A stretch of DNA of 46,894 nt from Clostridia bacterium (GTDB lineage Bacteria; Bacillota; Clostridia; Christensenellales; Aristaeellaceae): positions 1 to 46,894 of the forward strand of contig JAGBDL010000153.1 in the NCBI GenBank assembly GCA_017937505.1. The letters run 5' to 3'. The notes below the pieces were generated by a model that saw only the letters and a program-made list of their open reading frames with translations, did not search any database and had not been told where the DNA came from. Position 1 is the stretch's first letter. Each line of letters opens with the position of its first letter. Below, one piece after another: positions 32,984-39,862 of the stretch. Both the position numbers and the translations under genes were made by a program.

Positions 32984-32999
32984 GTCAACAGCAGTTGAC
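32984..32999. promoter_or_regulatory. Palindrome GTCAAC-AGCA-GTTGAC, operator candidate
   Basis: A perfect 6+6 inverted repeat in the tetR-flavoprotein divergent region. Its right arm carries TTGAC on the plus strand and its left arm TTGAC on the minus strand, overlapping possible -35 boxes in both directions. Confidence 0.5.
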
Positions 33000-33003
33000 A
33001 ATT

Positions 33004-33020
33004 GTCTGAGAAATTCAGAC
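33004..33020. promoter_or_regulatory. Palindrome GTCTGA-GAAAT-TCAGAC, operator candidate
   Basis: A second perfect 6+6 inverted repeat 4 bp from the first, upstream of the -35 of the flavoprotein promoter. Confidence 0.5.
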
Positions 33021-33039
33021 ATTCACGCCTATTTGTTAA

Positions 33040-33069
33040 TTGATACCCCCCTGTTTTCGATGGTATGAT
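33040..33069 (+). promoter_or_regulatory. Promoter of the secreted flavoprotein
   Basis: TTGATA, 18 bp, TATGAT, 23 bp before the ATG at 33093. Confidence 0.6.
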
Positions 33070-33092
33070 GACAAAAAAAGGAGGGTGTCTTC

Positions 33093-34529
33093 ATGAAAAC
33101 AAAAACTCGCATATGCAGCATACTTCTGGTTGTGCTTCTGCTCCTGTGCGGTATGTCCGCGCATGCGTTGGCGCAGCAGTACGACGTCATCGTCGCAGGC
33201 AGCGGTATGGCTGGCCTGAGCGCCGCACTGACCGCCGCACAACAGGGCGCGTCGGTTATCCTGTTTGAAAAACTGGGCGTAATGGGCGGCTCGACGGCGC
33301 TGTCTGCAGGCGCTATTCTCAAATCCGGCGAAGAAGGCAATGCCGAGGGAACGCCCACTGTTGCGGAGATTGCCGAATATATCACCGAGCTCAACAACGG
33401 CAATATCGATCCTGCTCTGCGCGGCAAGGTGCTGGGCATGGGCAACGATACGATCACATGGATCGAACAGACAGGCCTGCCGCTCTTTGAGGGAAACAGC
33501 TCCGCCCCGGGCGACCCGGATCTGTGTAATTTCAAGAAAGTTGCGCCCAATGTCGATGAGAACGGTGACATGGTGATGGGCGGCGGCTCCAAGCTGATCG
33601 CTTCCCTCGCTGCGGCATGCGAGACGGCGGGTGTAACCATCTGTCTGAACAGCCCTGTGACCGCCCTGCTGACGGATGAGACCGGTGCGGTGACCGGCGT
33701 TACGGTGACGCCCAAGGACGCAGAACCGGTCAATTACGCAGCAAAATCCGTCGTACTCGCAACCGGCAGCTACGTAATGAATGATACGCTGATAGCTGAA
33801 GCTGCGGAATACCTGCTTGATTTCAGGCACTTTGGTCCAGCAGGAGATACTGGCGATGCTATTTACATGGGCAGAGCAGTAGGCGCAGATACAAAGTTCT
33901 CCGACTGCGTTTCCATCGGCACATACGGCTTTGCTGCGACCGGTTTCAACAGCAGCGACCATTCGCTCTACATCACCGGAGACGGCGAACGCTTTGTCAA
34001 TGAAACCTCGTTCTACTCCCGTGTTTTCCGGGCCATGCGCCTGAAGTATCTGGAAGGAACCAAAAGCTTCTTTGCCATCTACGATTCCACATACACAAAG
34101 GCCGATCCCGAAGCTGCCGTGGCTGCGGGTACAATGTTTAAGGCTGATACCCTTGAAGAACTGGCTGGACTCATGGGTGTTGACACCGCAAAGCTGCAGG
34201 CGACTGTGGATCGATACAATGCCAACAAGGGTATCGATGATCCCGATTTCGGCAAGCCTGCCGCCTACATGACCGGCCTCGCCGAGAAAGGCCCGTACTA
34301 TGCATCCATCATCATGCCGGCATATACAGCAACCTTCGGCGGCCTCTATATCGATGAAAATGCGCACATCATGAAGGCCGACGGCACCTGTGTGAAGAAC
34401 CTCTATGGTGCTGGAGCATGCGCAAGTTCCACCTTCCTTTGGGAAGACTATCCATATTCCGGCACTTGTATCCTCTATGCAGCTGCGACCGGCCGCATCG
34501 CTGGCGAAAACGCGGCGCTGGGCAAATAA
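33093..34529 (+). CDS. Secreted FAD-dependent oxidoreductase of the fumarate reductase flavoprotein family
   Basis: A 478-residue protein with a signal peptide (residues 1-28, ending HALAQQ). The FAD-binding Rossmann start is YDVIVAGSGMAGLSAA, with GGSTALSAGAI after it. GERFVNE and LYGAGACAS near the C-terminus are family motifs for FrdA/SdhA-like extracellular reductases. In fumarate and urocanate reductases a catalytic His lies in an HHTMGG-like segment; here it reads AYTATFGGLY, so the substrate is probably not fumarate. There is no attached FMN-binding domain. It could act as an extracellular electron-acceptor reductase, with electrons from an unseen membrane partner. GGAGGG precedes ATG 33093. 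Divergent from a TetR regulator. Confidence 0.85.
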   Translation: MKTKTRICSILLVVLLLLCGMSAHALAQQYDVIVAGSGMAGLSAALTAAQQGASVILFEKLGVMGGSTALSAGAILKSGEEGNAEGTPTVAEIAEYITELNNGNIDPALRGKVLGMGNDTITWIEQTGLPLFEGNSSAPGDPDLCNFKKVAPNVDENGDMVMGGGSKLIASLAAACETAGVTICLNSPVTALLTDETGAVTGVTVTPKDAEPVNYAAKSVVLATGSYVMNDTLIAEAAEYLLDFRHFGPAGDTGDAIYMGRAVGADTKFSDCVSIGTYGFAATGFNSSDHSLYITGDGERFVNETSFYSRVFRAMRLKYLEGTKSFFAIYDSTYTKADPEAAVAAGTMFKADTLEELAGLMGVDTAKLQATVDRYNANKGIDDPDFGKPAAYMTGLAEKGPYYASIIMPAYTATFGGLYIDENAHIMKADGTCVKNLYGAGACASSTFLWEDYPYSGTCILYAAATGRIAGENAALGK

Positions 34530-34549
34530 TTACCAACAATCCACAAACT

Positions 34550-34582
34550 GGGGCTCCGCAGCATGCGGGGCCCCGCTTTTTT
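34550..34582 (+). terminator. Terminator of the flavoprotein gene
   Basis: GGGGCTCCGCA and TGCGGGGCCCC with a 3-base loop, then GCTTTTTTC. Confidence 0.85.
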
Positions 34583-34675
34583 CTTCGCTAAAGAGTTGGT
34601 CACCATAAGTAAAAGCGCGTTCATCCCTCTTATCCAAGAAGACAAAGACACTCGAATAATCCAATAGACAAAAGA

Positions 34676-34704
34676 AAAACCGCTTCCCGTTCGGAAGCGG
34701 CATC
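34676..34704 (-). terminator. Terminator of the ygbA-like gene
   Basis: Minus strand: CCGCTTCC-gaac-GGGAAGCGG followed by TTTTTC, about 24 bp after the stop at 34728. It is related in sequence to the terminators beside the att copies. Confidence 0.8.
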
Positions 34705-34727
34705 CAGTGCCAAAGCCGGTTTCCCGA

Positions 34728-35057
34728 TCATTTGCGCTTCTCCATCCTGCTTTCCAGCAGATGACGAACCGCCAGAATGGGGTGCGTCCTGAGCATCCTC
34801 GGCCCGGAGTAGCGCATGACCCGTCGAATGCGCTCGCGCATGTCGCCCGAATAGCAATGCACCCGACAGTTGGAGCAGAAGGTCTTGTTCTCCATGAACG
34901 GGCAGCTGTCGCTGCGCGCGTGCGCGTAGGCGGTCAGCGCCGCGCAGTCCGGGCAGAGCGCACCCCGGCGGCCTGTATGGTTGTCCCTGCAATACAGGGC
35001 GATCATCTCCGCCACGACGCGCTTTTCGCGCAGGCGTTTGGCTTCCGTTTTGTTCAT
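34728..35057 (-). CDS. YgbA-like nitrous oxide-stimulated promoter family protein
   Basis: A 109-residue small Cys-rich protein. LCPDCAALTAYAHARSD, CPFMENKTFCSNCRVHCY and MRERIRRVMRYSGPRMLRTHP match the YgbA family, linked in enterobacteria to recovery from nitrosative stress. Seven Cys in two or three groups may bind Fe-S or zinc. The start MNKTEAKRLREKR follows GGGAGGG. It lies just inside the distal island, next to att copy B. The molecular activity is not established. Confidence 0.82.
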   Translation of the reverse strand: MNKTEAKRLREKRVVAEMIALYCRDNHTGRRGALCPDCAALTAYAHARSDSCPFMENKTFCSNCRVHCYSGDMRERIRRVMRYSGPRMLRTHPILAVRHLLESRMEKRK

Positions 35058-35120
35058 CGCTCGTCCCTCCCCGATGGGATGCCGTTACCGCGTCCGGGTG
35101 AAAGACCGCTTTACCGGATA

Positions 35121-35207
35121 AAAGCGAGCCATGCCCGCTCCCACCTCCGAACAGCCTCACATCACGAAGCACCTCGGCGCCCGTTGTACGGTTTTCACGC
35201 AATTTCC
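35121..35207. repeat. Intergenic repeat, copy 2
   Basis: The diverged partner of 1356-1439, sharing AAAGCG, CCCGCT, CCGAACAGC, TGTACGGTTTT and ACGCAA-TTTCC in order. It lies upstream of the ygbA-like gene, as copy 1 lies upstream of the P-loop ATPase gene. Confidence 0.35.
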
Positions 35208-35216
35208 CATTCAATA

Positions 35217-35250
35217 AAGAAAAACCGCTCCCCGTTCGGAAGCGGCATCC
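35217..35250 (-). terminator. tRNA-linked terminator carried with att copy B
   Basis: Minus strand: GCCGCTTCCG-aac-GGGGAGCGGTTTTTC, the counterpart of the hairpins at 31915 and 39205. Confidence 0.65.
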
Positions 35251-35277
35251 AACCGGGCGACAAACTCCGGTTTAGCT

Positions 35278-35322
35278 TGGTGGGGTCGATAGGGCTCGAA
35301 CCTACGACCTCCACGATGTCAA
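35278..35322 (-). repeat. att copy B: 3' half of tRNA-Val, boundary between two islands
   Basis: The same 45 bp as copies A and C, ending in the anticodon loop at GATGTCAA. Sequence then changes to a hairpin AAGGCTCCC / GGGAGCCTT, which is island-specific. Confidence 0.92.
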
Positions 35323-35512
35323 GGCTCCCTCCCGATGGTCGGGAGCCTTGGAAATACCGCTCGTCAAAGATGATAATAATATAATTGTCTGTTGATTCAA
35401 AAGAGTGAATTTAAGAGTGATTCTGAAGCGCTTGCGCGGCTGCGCAGGCGTTTTTTGAATGCATCAGAGTGTTCAATAGAGTATTGCGGATTACTGATGA
35501 AATGCTGCTGTA
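35323..35512. other. Left end of the proximal island, gene-free
   Basis: About 190 bases with two hairpins: GGCTCCC...GGGAGCC next to the att site, and CGCTTGCGC-ggct-GCGCAGGCG with TTTTTT (35429-35456), a plus-strand terminator. No plus-strand gene lies upstream of it inside this island, so its original gene may have been lost. Confidence 0.55.
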
Positions 35513-36334
35513 TCAGAAAAGACACATTTGCTTTCCGCGATCAACATCTATTTTCTTAAAACTACAATGTCCGATTACAATGAATGTATGGAATCTTTCC
35601 ATAGCGTGTACTGTGCCGAAGATCAAATAACCCAAACGAGTATTAGAGAAATTGTTCATCCATCTTTTGTTTAGTTCTTCGAGAGCGGCTTTCTCGTTTT
35701 GATTGTATTCATCGAGTAGTTTCAAGAATGTCCAATTGTATTCCCAGCTTGTTAAGAGCATCCTATGACCTTTACATGAAGGATTGTTACACTCAAAACG
35801 GCAATATATCTTGTAAGGCACTTTTCGTAAAGGCTTGGGATTTGTTTCTCCATCAAGGAAACTAATCTGATTTAGCTGAGTCTTTTGTTCCTCTGTCCAG
35901 TCTGGGGCATCTGCTTCGATTTCGAGGCCAATCATCTTTTTCGGACGAATTGCTGACAGAGATGTTCCCATTTTTTCGTGTTCGTCGAGTACAGTTTCAA
36001 GAGAGTCTTTTTCTTTTTTGCGAATATATTCGTATCTTTCAAGGGCATCCTTTTTTGAATCTAAATATCTAACCTTACGAATGCTACTACAGTCAACAGC
36101 ATAGCTTTCAGGACGACGATCCTTTTGAGGGGGTCTTTTGGTTGCCATTACATCGATCCAATCAAAAATATGAAAGGAAGTTGGTTCTGCCAGATAACGA
36201 TAGGGAATTGGATAAAGTCGTATCCATTGACCGTCATCAGTTATGCCAGCGGTACATACAGTTTCTTTCATTTTTTTACTTGGATGTGGATATGTTTTTA
36301 CAGTAATCAAGACTCTCTTTTTTTCGGATGTCAT
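35513..36334 (-). CDS. Unrecognised 273-residue protein coupled to DUF488
   Basis: A 273-residue soluble protein rich in Lys and Glu. Visible blocks: KKRVLITVKTYPHPSKKM and CTAGITDDGQWIRLYPIPYR at the N-terminus, a charged helical middle (about 95-125), and CRFECNNPSCKGHRM with a CxxxxC-H group that could bind zinc, followed by LLTSWEYNW. I recall the N-terminal pattern only from unannotated neighbours of DUF488 genes. Its ATG overlaps the DUF488 stop by 4 bp (ATGA), so the two form one translational unit. Base composition is AT-rich compared with the chromosome, as expected for acquired DNA. No function is assigned. Confidence 0.7.
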   Translation of the reverse strand: MTSEKKRVLITVKTYPHPSKKMKETVCTAGITDDGQWIRLYPIPYRYLAEPTSFHIFDWIDVMATKRPPQKDRRPESYAVDCSSIRKVRYLDSKKDALERYEYIRKKEKDSLETVLDEHEKMGTSLSAIRPKKMIGLEIEADAPDWTEEQKTQLNQISFLDGETNPKPLRKVPYKIYCRFECNNPSCKGHRMLLTSWEYNWTFLKLLDEYNQNEKAALEELNKRWMNNFSNTRLGYLIFGTVHAMERFHTFIVIGHCSFKKIDVDRGKQMCLF

Positions 36335-36771
36335 AGATTAATAACCTCATCAATCAACGGCATACTTGTTTTGATGTATTGAGCAAGGGCGCTGCGATGG
36401 CATTCTGATGGCTTTCTTTCAAAACACATAATACATGTCTTTTTTTTGATTATGTGTTCCCAAGCTGTTTGGACATAAGAAAAGTGGGTACCAATATAGT
36501 ATTGATATGCTTTAAAAAAAGCTTCATAGTCGTGGGTTTGATGCAAACTATCTCTGATTTCTTTTGGACTACCAAGTTCTTTCATATGTATGTACGAGAT
36601 TCCAGCGTTCTCAAGCGCGGAACATAGCTTACTCTTAGAGAATCCGACTTTACGACTAACAGGGATTTCTCTTACATCGAGTAATTGTTCAATTTCATTT
36701 TTCATAAGAATGCTGATAAATTCGTCTATGTCGCGGCCTTCATAACCTATTGTGTAAACAGTATTGTTCAT
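36331..36771 (-). CDS. DUF488 family protein
   Basis: A 146-residue protein with the family blocks YTIGYEGRDIDEFISIL, LLDVREIPVSRKVGFSK, GISYIHMKELG, and CIMCFERKPSECHRS near the C-terminus. Conserved Arg, Cys and His residues suggest a nucleotide- or nucleic-acid-acting enzyme, but the family has no firm biochemical role. ATG 36771 was chosen over the upstream ATG because the conserved start MNNTVYTIGYEG lies there and AGGTGT precedes it. First gene of a two-gene, AT-rich module on the proximal island. Confidence 0.85.
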   Translation of the reverse strand: MNNTVYTIGYEGRDIDEFISILMKNEIEQLLDVREIPVSRKVGFSKSKLCSALENAGISYIHMKELGSPKEIRDSLHQTHDYEAFFKAYQYYIGTHFSYVQTAWEHIIKKKTCIMCFERKPSECHRSALAQYIKTSMPLIDEVINL

Positions 36772-36868
36772 GGTAAACACCTCAAATAGATTATACACCA
36801 CATGATCCGAAAAGCAAGAGTGTGGCAGATTTGAATGAAAAATAGAATGAGGTGTTCAAGAAAGAATG

Positions 36869-36905
36869 AAAGCCAGATGCAGTTAGAAAGCTACATCTGG
36901 CTTAT
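36869..36905. terminator. Hairpin between the DUF488 gene and the SEFIR/TIR-like gene
   Basis: AAGCCAGATG and CATCTGGCTT pair around a 13-base loop, followed by ATAAT. It may be a terminator or an island repeat. Confidence 0.45.
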
Positions 36906-37030
36906 AATGTCACTCTGAATCATCGTCGAGAAGAACATCTGGATCTCCGATTAAATCAACCAAGTTTAATAATATAAAAATCGGGTATAGGCTTACTGGT
37001 GACTATATCTGTTTTGATGTTTTCCAGACG

Positions 37031-37639
37031 ATGGAAGATATTTTGGATATGGGACCGTGGGAGCACTATAGAACTCACTGGACAATAAAGGATGTGGAGC
37101 TTTCTGAGATCGAGCCGTATTTTGCAAAGGAGAATGGTAAGGGAGAGCCCAAATCTGCACCAAGCAAAGGCGCAGTAACTGCTCAGATTGAGCCGAAACC
37201 GAAGATGCCCCGTGTGTTTGTTTCATACTGTTGGTCGCCGCCTGAGCATAAGACCAAGGTGCTATCCATGATTGAGAGAATCAAGGCAGAAGATATTGAT
37301 GTCTGTTACGACGAGGCTGATTTGCATCCCGGTCAGGACATGAATTATTTCATGGAGAGTGCTCTAAGAGATCCTTCCATTGATCATGTTCTGGTTGTCT
37401 GCAATGAGGAGTATGCTAAAAGGGCAAATGCCCGAACGAGTGGTGCCGGATATGAGTCGGGACTGATTCTTTCGGAGATTCGGGACGATCCGAAGCAGAC
37501 AAAGTACATACCTGTCGTTCTGGATGCAGATGCTGATCTTGGAACATGCTTGCCTGTTTTTTTGAAAAGCAGACTATGTTTAAAGATCTCGAACGATGAG
37601 GGATTTAGAAAGCTGATCGATGCGATCAAGCGTAGGTGA
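37031..37639 (+). CDS. SEFIR/TIR-domain protein, probably 5'-truncated
   Basis: 202 residues from the first ATG. The domain begins near residue 60, RVFVSYCWSPPEHKTKVL, and continues DVCYDEADLHPGQDMNYFMES, HVLVVCNEEYAKRA and GAGYESGLILSEI, the pattern of SEFIR/TIR-like domains used in bacterial immunity and signalling. The N-terminal 58 residues (GPWEHYRTHWTIKDVELSEIEPYF) are not recognised. The frame stays open and protein-like upstream to about 36910 (KIGYRLTGDYICFDVFQT), but with no start codon or ribosome site, so the original gene was longer. A possible catalytic Glu lies in GYESG. It is AT-rich and sits between the DUF488 pair and the integrase. Confidence 0.75.
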   Translation: MEDILDMGPWEHYRTHWTIKDVELSEIEPYFAKENGKGEPKSAPSKGAVTAQIEPKPKMPRVFVSYCWSPPEHKTKVLSMIERIKAEDIDVCYDEADLHPGQDMNYFMESALRDPSIDHVLVVCNEEYAKRANARTSGAGYESGLILSEIRDDPKQTKYIPVVLDADADLGTCLPVFLKSRLCLKISNDEGFRKLIDAIKRR

Positions 37640-37653
37640 TAGAAGTAATGGCA

Positions 37654-37688
37654 GGTGCACGTTTCGTGTTGAGACGTGCGCCTTTTCC
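37654..37688 (+). terminator. Terminator of the SEFIR/TIR-like gene
   Basis: GGTGCACGT and ACGTGCGCC with an 11-base loop, then TTTTCCTT. Confidence 0.75.
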
Positions 37689-37721
37689 TTATGTGTGAAG
37701 AATAGATGGCATAAGAACAAT

Positions 37722-37751
37722 TTGACAATTGTATGAAGATAATTGTAAAAT
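37722..37751 (+). promoter_or_regulatory. Promoter of the integrase gene
   Basis: TTGACA, 18 bp, TAAAAT. The spacer contains the inverted repeat ACAATT...AATTGT, which could be an operator. Confidence 0.6.
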
Positions 37752-37864
37752 TTGAGCGTTTGAATTGATTTGACAGGGGAAACTATTCTTTGCATTGAAT
37801 CAAAAACCATCACCTTGACAACTTCATCCTTTTGAATCACAGACATGTTGAAAGGAGATTCGAC

Positions 37865-38980
37865 ATGTCGAAGAGATTGAAAGAACGTGTGCAAACTGGG
37901 GTTGATGATCAGCAGAAACCCGTCTATAAATGGGCTGCGGGATACAGTGCAGCAGAACTTCAGCTGGACATTGCGCGGATTCTAGTGGAAGCAGGAATGC
38001 TTGAAGGCGTGACACCGCAACCACAGGAGACAAAAAAGCTCCCGACATTGCGGGAGTTCATTGATCAGGAATACAGGCCGGCATTCATTGCGAATCTGGA
38101 ACTGACCACACAGGCAAACTATGAATCGTATATCAGCCTGAACATTTTGCCCTTCATGGGCGATATGAGGTTGGACGAAATCAACGTTGGTACTGTGCAA
38201 CGGTTTTATGACTGGATGGCGAACGCCGCATCTCACGGCAGGAAGAAGAACCTGAACAGGAATACTATCGCCAGAGTCAGCGGTTTGCTGAGCAGGATCT
38301 TCAGGGTTGCTCTTGAAATGGGGCTGGTTTCGGAATCGCCGATGAAGAAGACGCTCCTTCGGATCAATGCGGAAGAAGGCGGGCACCATACTGCGCTGCC
38401 TGATGAGGAAGTTCTGCGGATCAAGCGGGAGATTCCTTCTCTTGATGTACGGAACGAACGGCTCTTCATGGGACTGCTGGTTTACACGGGCATGCGTCCA
38501 GAAGAAGTGATGGGGCTCAGATGGGAAGATATCCATCTGGGTAAGCAATACGCGGAGATCAAGAGGGCAGTCACCTATCCGAAGAAGAATCAGCCCGTCA
38601 TCAAGGGAACCAAGACGAAGAAATCCGTCAGAACCGTGATCCTGCCGAAAGCTCTTGTGGGAATCCTGACACCTTGCGCAGAATCAGAGGGTTTTATCTG
38701 CGGTGGAGAACAGCCATGGACATGGACTGTGCTGGACAACATCAAGCGTCGTGCGTACAAGAAGCTCAGGATCAAGGGCTTCAGCAATTACGATTTCCGC
38801 TCGACCTTCGGCACGCAGTTAAAAGAAAGCGGGCTTTCTTCTGCAATCGTTGCCGATCTCATGGGCCATGCGGACACAAGAATGGTTGAAACAGTTTATG
38901 CCCGAACGAGGCACGAGGGAGTCATGAAGCAACTGGAAGCAGTTGAAGCTATAAATTCGGGAATAACAGCAGGTTTGTGA
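37865..38980 (+). CDS. Tyrosine integrase of the tRNA-Val island
   Basis: A 371-residue site-specific recombinase. Residues about 60-165 form the core-binding SAM-like domain (TLREFIDQEYRPAF...), and 175-360 the catalytic domain: YTGMRPEEVMGL (Arg 211), KGTKTKKS (Lys about 250), SNYDFRSTFGTQL (Arg 312; the usual His of HxxR is Tyr), MGHAD (His 335) and Tyr 345 in ETVYARTR. It should insert the island into the 3' half of tRNA-Val. ATG 37865 follows AAAGGAGA at 7 bases. It reads toward the tRNA, as integrases at attR often do. The frame is full length, so activity is possible. Confidence 0.93.
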   Translation: MSKRLKERVQTGVDDQQKPVYKWAAGYSAAELQLDIARILVEAGMLEGVTPQPQETKKLPTLREFIDQEYRPAFIANLELTTQANYESYISLNILPFMGDMRLDEINVGTVQRFYDWMANAASHGRKKNLNRNTIARVSGLLSRIFRVALEMGLVSESPMKKTLLRINAEEGGHHTALPDEEVLRIKREIPSLDVRNERLFMGLLVYTGMRPEEVMGLRWEDIHLGKQYAEIKRAVTYPKKNQPVIKGTKTKKSVRTVILPKALVGILTPCAESEGFICGGEQPWTWTVLDNIKRRAYKKLRIKGFSNYDFRSTFGTQLKESGLSSAIVADLMGHADTRMVETVYARTRHEGVMKQLEAVEAINSGITAGL

Positions 38981-39074
38981 CAGTTTTTGTGGCAGCTCAA
39001 AGGCTCAAAAAAGTGAGACGCCATAAGGGTAAATTGAGCGTCATTCAGCCCTGTTTGTGGCAGAATTTGTGGCA
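38974..39074. repeat. Paired direct repeats TTTGTGGCA, integrase arm-site candidates
   Basis: TTTGTGACA at 38974, TTTGTGGCA at 38986, and TTTGTGGCA at 39054 and 39066: two pairs, each with 12-bp periodicity, 80 bp apart, between the integrase stop and the tRNA. The first copy overlaps the integrase stop codon. This is where arm-type binding sites of tyrosine integrases are found. Confidence 0.6.
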
Positions 39075-39202
39075 AAACGCGATTTTTTGAGGTTTGATCC
39101 ACTTTTGAGCATGCTTGAATGGGGTTCAAGAGCAAGAAAAAAGCGGGAACGAACCTTCGAAAATAGATTCATTCCCGCTTTCAAAAACCAATGAAATAAA
39201 GA

Positions 39203-39232
39203 AAAACCGCCTCTTCCGAAGCGGTTCCCAGC
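39203..39232 (-). terminator. Terminator downstream of tRNA-Val
   Basis: Minus strand: ACCGCTTC-ggaa-GAGGCGGT and TTTTTC, about 26 bp after the CCA end of the tRNA. Confidence 0.75.
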
Positions 39233-39257
39233 GGGGCGACTAACTCCCACTGTAGCT

Positions 39258-39302
39258 TGGTGGGGTCGATAGGGCTCGAACCTACGACCTCCACGATGTC
39301 AA
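39258..39302 (-). repeat. att copy C: 3' half of the intact tRNA-Val
   Basis: The tRNA-proximal copy of the 45-bp identity that also occurs at 31968 and 35278. Identity stops exactly at the anticodon loop. Confidence 0.92.
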
Positions 39303-39334
39303 CGTGGCGCTCTGACCAGCTGAGCTACGACCCC
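39258..39334 (-). tRNA. tRNA-Val (anticodon GAC)
   Basis: Minus-strand cloverleaf: acceptor GGGGTCG / CGACCCC, D-arm GCTC-AGCTGGTCA-GAGC, anticodon arm CCACG-TTGACAT-CGTGG with GAC, T-arm GTAGG-TTCGAGC-CCTAT, discriminator A and an encoded CCA (39258-39260). It is intact, and its 3' half is att copy C of the island. Confidence 0.97.
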
Positions 39335-39347
39335 AAGCACGAGATAT

Positions 39348-39376
39348 AGTATATCGTACAACCCGGAGAAAGTCAA
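39348..39376 (-). promoter_or_regulatory. Promoter of tRNA-Val
   Basis: Minus strand: TTGACT, 17 bp, TATACT, 13 bp before the first tRNA base. Confidence 0.85.
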
Positions 39377-39433
39377 CCCCTTTCACCAACTTTTTTGAAA
39401 ATGTTGACACGGAGCGAATCGCGCATGTCGCGC

Positions 39434-39462
39434 TTGCAATCCCTTCATGTTTCGAGTATAAT
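39434..39462 (+). promoter_or_regulatory. Promoter of the HPr-like gene
   Basis: TTGCAA, 17 bp, TATAAT. Confidence 0.85.
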
Positions 39463-39497
39463 ACGCATATGTATGGAAAAAGGAAGGGATCGTTTGT

Positions 39498-39749
39498 ATG
39501 AAATCCGTAAAAATCCGCCTGACGACGATGACCGATCACGTGAAGAACTTCGTGAGCCTGGTCAATCGCTATCCGTATGACATGGATCTGCGTTCCGGCC
39601 GCTATGTGGTGGACGCGAAGTCCATTCTGGGCATTTTCTCGATCGACCTGTCCCATCCGATTCGCATGGACATTTACAGCGATGACTGTGATGATCTGCT
39701 CAAGGCGCTGGAGGGCTATCTGGTCGAGGACGACGAGACGGAAGCCTGA
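39498..39749 (+). CDS. HPr-like protein lacking the phosphorylated histidine
   Basis: An 83-residue protein of the HPr fold. DAKSILGIFSID matches the region around regulatory Ser46 of HPr (NAKSIMGLMSLG), and the last helix LLKALEGYLVE fits. The GLHARP segment with catalytic His15 is absent; TTMTDHVKNFV stands in its place. It therefore cannot relay phosphate as normal HPr does, but the serine region could still be a target of HPr kinase or a CcpA-type interaction, as in Crh; that is inference. AGGAAGGGA precedes the ATG, and the gene has its own promoter. Confidence 0.8.
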   Translation: MKSVKIRLTTMTDHVKNFVSLVNRYPYDMDLRSGRYVVDAKSILGIFSIDLSHPIRMDIYSDDCDDLLKALEGYLVEDDETEA

Positions 39750-39862
39750 CTGTTTGGCAATCGCTGTTTGCCGGGCTGCAGCCCCGGGCGCAGAGCGGCG
39801 GACAGAGCAGCGCTTTGTCGGTGATGCGGCCGGCGACGTGCCGGCTTTGGGGAGGTGCGCCT

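Noticed and set aside
35250..39302. Additional complete tRNA genes at 31968 and 35278
   Set aside because: Only the 3' half matches; the 5' half after the anticodon loop is unrelated, so they are att remnants.
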